Below the pieces are notes generated by a model. The model made no database searches, had not been told where the DNA came from, and worked only from the letters and a program-made list of their open reading frames with translations. This document shows positions 5,731 to 6,792 of a DNA stretch of 6,792 bases, one piece after another. The stretch lies in assembly GCA_900548135.1 (NCBI GenBank), contig URJC01000138.1, forward strand, positions 1 through 6,792. Reading direction: 5' to 3'. This DNA comes from an uncultured Odoribacter sp. (GTDB lineage Bacteria > Bacteroidota > Bacteroidia > Bacteroidales > Marinifilaceae). Both the position numbers and the translations under genes were made by a program. Numbering within the stretch: the first letter of the stretch is position 1; the number at the start of each line of letters is the position of its first letter.

Positions 5731-6792
5731 TCATTCATGTACAAAAGCCGAACAAGTTTCCCATAATTTCTTTTCCAATACCCGATATTTCTCAGAATTT
5801 TTCAGAACACTATCCCATTTTAAAACTCCCGGATATGGAAACGAAAAAATCTTGCATTTATTTATACTTACCGATGCAAGTTGGAACAACTCTCCCAAAC
5901 CACCGAAACGGCACTGGCTAATACTATTTTCATCGGTATTATTTATGTATATTACCGGAGTTCCCAGCCCTAAACAGGGAAGAGCACAATGAATACGCGA
6001 AGTGATAACATACCGGGCTGAAGCGTATTTACGCAATAAATCATCGGCTAAAGCAAATCTCTTCGTGTCGTCCGGATATTCACTAACTTTATAAAAATGA
6101 GTAATATAAGTAGCCTTTAACATGACCTCTTTAGAAATCACATTTTTAAACGTCCGGTAAAAACGAAGTAATCGTATTCCATATTTTAAATTCTCTTTAT
6201 TTATAAATCCGTTCCCAGAATTCCATTCTATATACTTTTTCCCGATTTTCTTTAAAGTGAAGAAATGAAAAACAAAAGTGAAGAAATAAGATAAAACTTC
6301 TTTCATCGTCGGTCTTTCGGTACTATAATGCTCCACGATCGGATCTACAATATATATTGTATCAGAACGTTCCTGCGATTTATAAGTCCTACCTAAAGTT
6401 AAAGTCAAACATCCGGAATAATATGCCCCGATGCGGTGGGACTGGAAAAACTGCCGGGTGCTGGTATCCCTGCATCCTATGGGAGCATGAGCTTTAAAAT
6501 AACGGAGATTTTCAGGCGTAGCCATCTGTTCCCTGACCGAATTGTTTAAATGAAAAGAAACAAATAAAGGATCAATATCTTCCGATGGCGGCCAATTTCC
6601 CGGATGATGCATAAACCAGCCGTTCAGGATCAGTTTTAAGGTTTCTCCCTTATACTCGTTTAATGCTTCCCTATTTAAAAAAAGGTAGCCCTTATCTTTT
6701 ACAAATTGTAATGCAGCTAAACTTTGTATATAGTCTCCAATATTGAAACGGGCTTGTTCGTTCCCCGTCGGTTGGCAATAGGTCAGTATTCC
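5731..6792 (-). CDS. polysaccharide pyruvyl transferase family protein, 5' end cut by window
   Basis: The frame stays open from the stop at 5731 to the window edge, giving 353 residues. It starts mid-strand at GILTYCQPTGNEQ, so only about two to five N-terminal codons seem to be missing. The ATG at 6612 is internal, not the start, because family-like sequence precedes it. Markers of the family (PF04230) are NIGDYIQSL at 17-25, NGWFMHHP at 57-64, APIGCRD at 103-109, YYSGCLTLTL at 124-133 and SRIHCALPCLGLGTPV at 265-280, the C-terminal donor-site block. Characterised members (CsaB, WcaK-type) move a pyruvyl group from phosphoenolpyruvate to a sugar hydroxyl to make an acidic ketal on cell-surface glycans. 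Many capsule-locus members are unproven, so the exact transfer is inferred. A very hydrophobic stretch, VLSYFFTFVFHFFTL at about 166-180, may be a buried helix or a membrane contact. It is the first gene of the visible operon and overlaps or abuts the next. Confidence 0.88.
   Translation of the reverse strand, partial: GILTYCQPTGNEQARFNIGDYIQSLAALQFVKDKGYLFLNREALNEYKGETLKLILNGWFMHHPGNWPPSEDIDPLFVSFHLNNSVREQMATPENLRYFKAHAPIGCRDTSTRQFFQSHRIGAYYSGCLTLTLGRTYKSQERSDTIYIVDPIVEHYSTERPTMKEVLSYFFTFVFHFFTLKKIGKKYIEWNSGNGFINKENLKYGIRLLRFYRTFKNVISKEVMLKATYITHFYKVSEYPDDTKRFALADDLLRKYASARYVITSRIHCALPCLGLGTPVIYINNTDENSISQCRFGGLGELFQLASVSINKCKIFSFPYPGVLKWDSVLKNSEKYRVLEKKLWETCSAFVHE

Noticed and set aside
5731..6612. 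ATG at 6612 as the true start of the pyruvyl transferase gene
   Set aside because: Sixty more in-frame residues upstream fit the family N-terminus (GILTYC, NIGDYIQSL), so the gene runs off the window and the ATG is internal.

Overview
The window looks like part of a surface-polysaccharide (capsule or O-antigen-like) biosynthesis locus from a gut-type Bacteroidales bacterium, Bacteroides or Parabacteroides. This rests on the moderately AT-rich composition, the weak or absent Shine-Dalgarno sequences, the tightly overlapping one-direction genes, and the protein families present. The genus is an inference. All six recognisable genes lie on the minus strand, so transcription runs from high to low coordinates. 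The first and last genes are cut by the window edges.

Upstream block (6792 down to about 2021): a polysaccharide pyruvyl transferase family protein (lacking only a few N-terminal codons), a GT4-type glycosyltransferase, a Wzx-type flippase of about 14 membrane segments, and a 308-residue protein resembling the N-terminal propeller-like domain of glucosamine inositolphosphorylceramide transferase (GINT1_N-like). The genes touch or overlap by 16-25 bp, which implies one translationally coupled operon. The block ends in a strong intrinsic terminator at 2021-2048.

Gap (1685-2020): about 340 bp with no convincing gene. It holds an 11-bp direct repeat, an 8-bp-stem hairpin and one weak Bacteroides-type -7 box. 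A new promoter would be expected here, because the terminator lies upstream.

Downstream block (1684 to 1): a second GT4-type glycosyltransferase, a 67-bp spacer holding a weak terminator-like hairpin, and the first 184 residues of an extended-SDR NAD-dependent nucleotide-sugar epimerase/dehydratase running off the window.

Taken together, the epimerase would make a nucleotide sugar, the two glycosyltransferases would extend a lipid-linked repeat unit, the pyruvyl transferase may add an acidic ketal, and the flippase would export the unit. The role of the GINT1_N-like protein is unknown. No polymerase, chain-length regulator, initiating transferase, mobile element, tRNA or CRISPR array is visible. 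The most unusual signal is a pair of similar 25-26 bp blocks over two successive start codons, bracketing the flippase gene like cassette borders.
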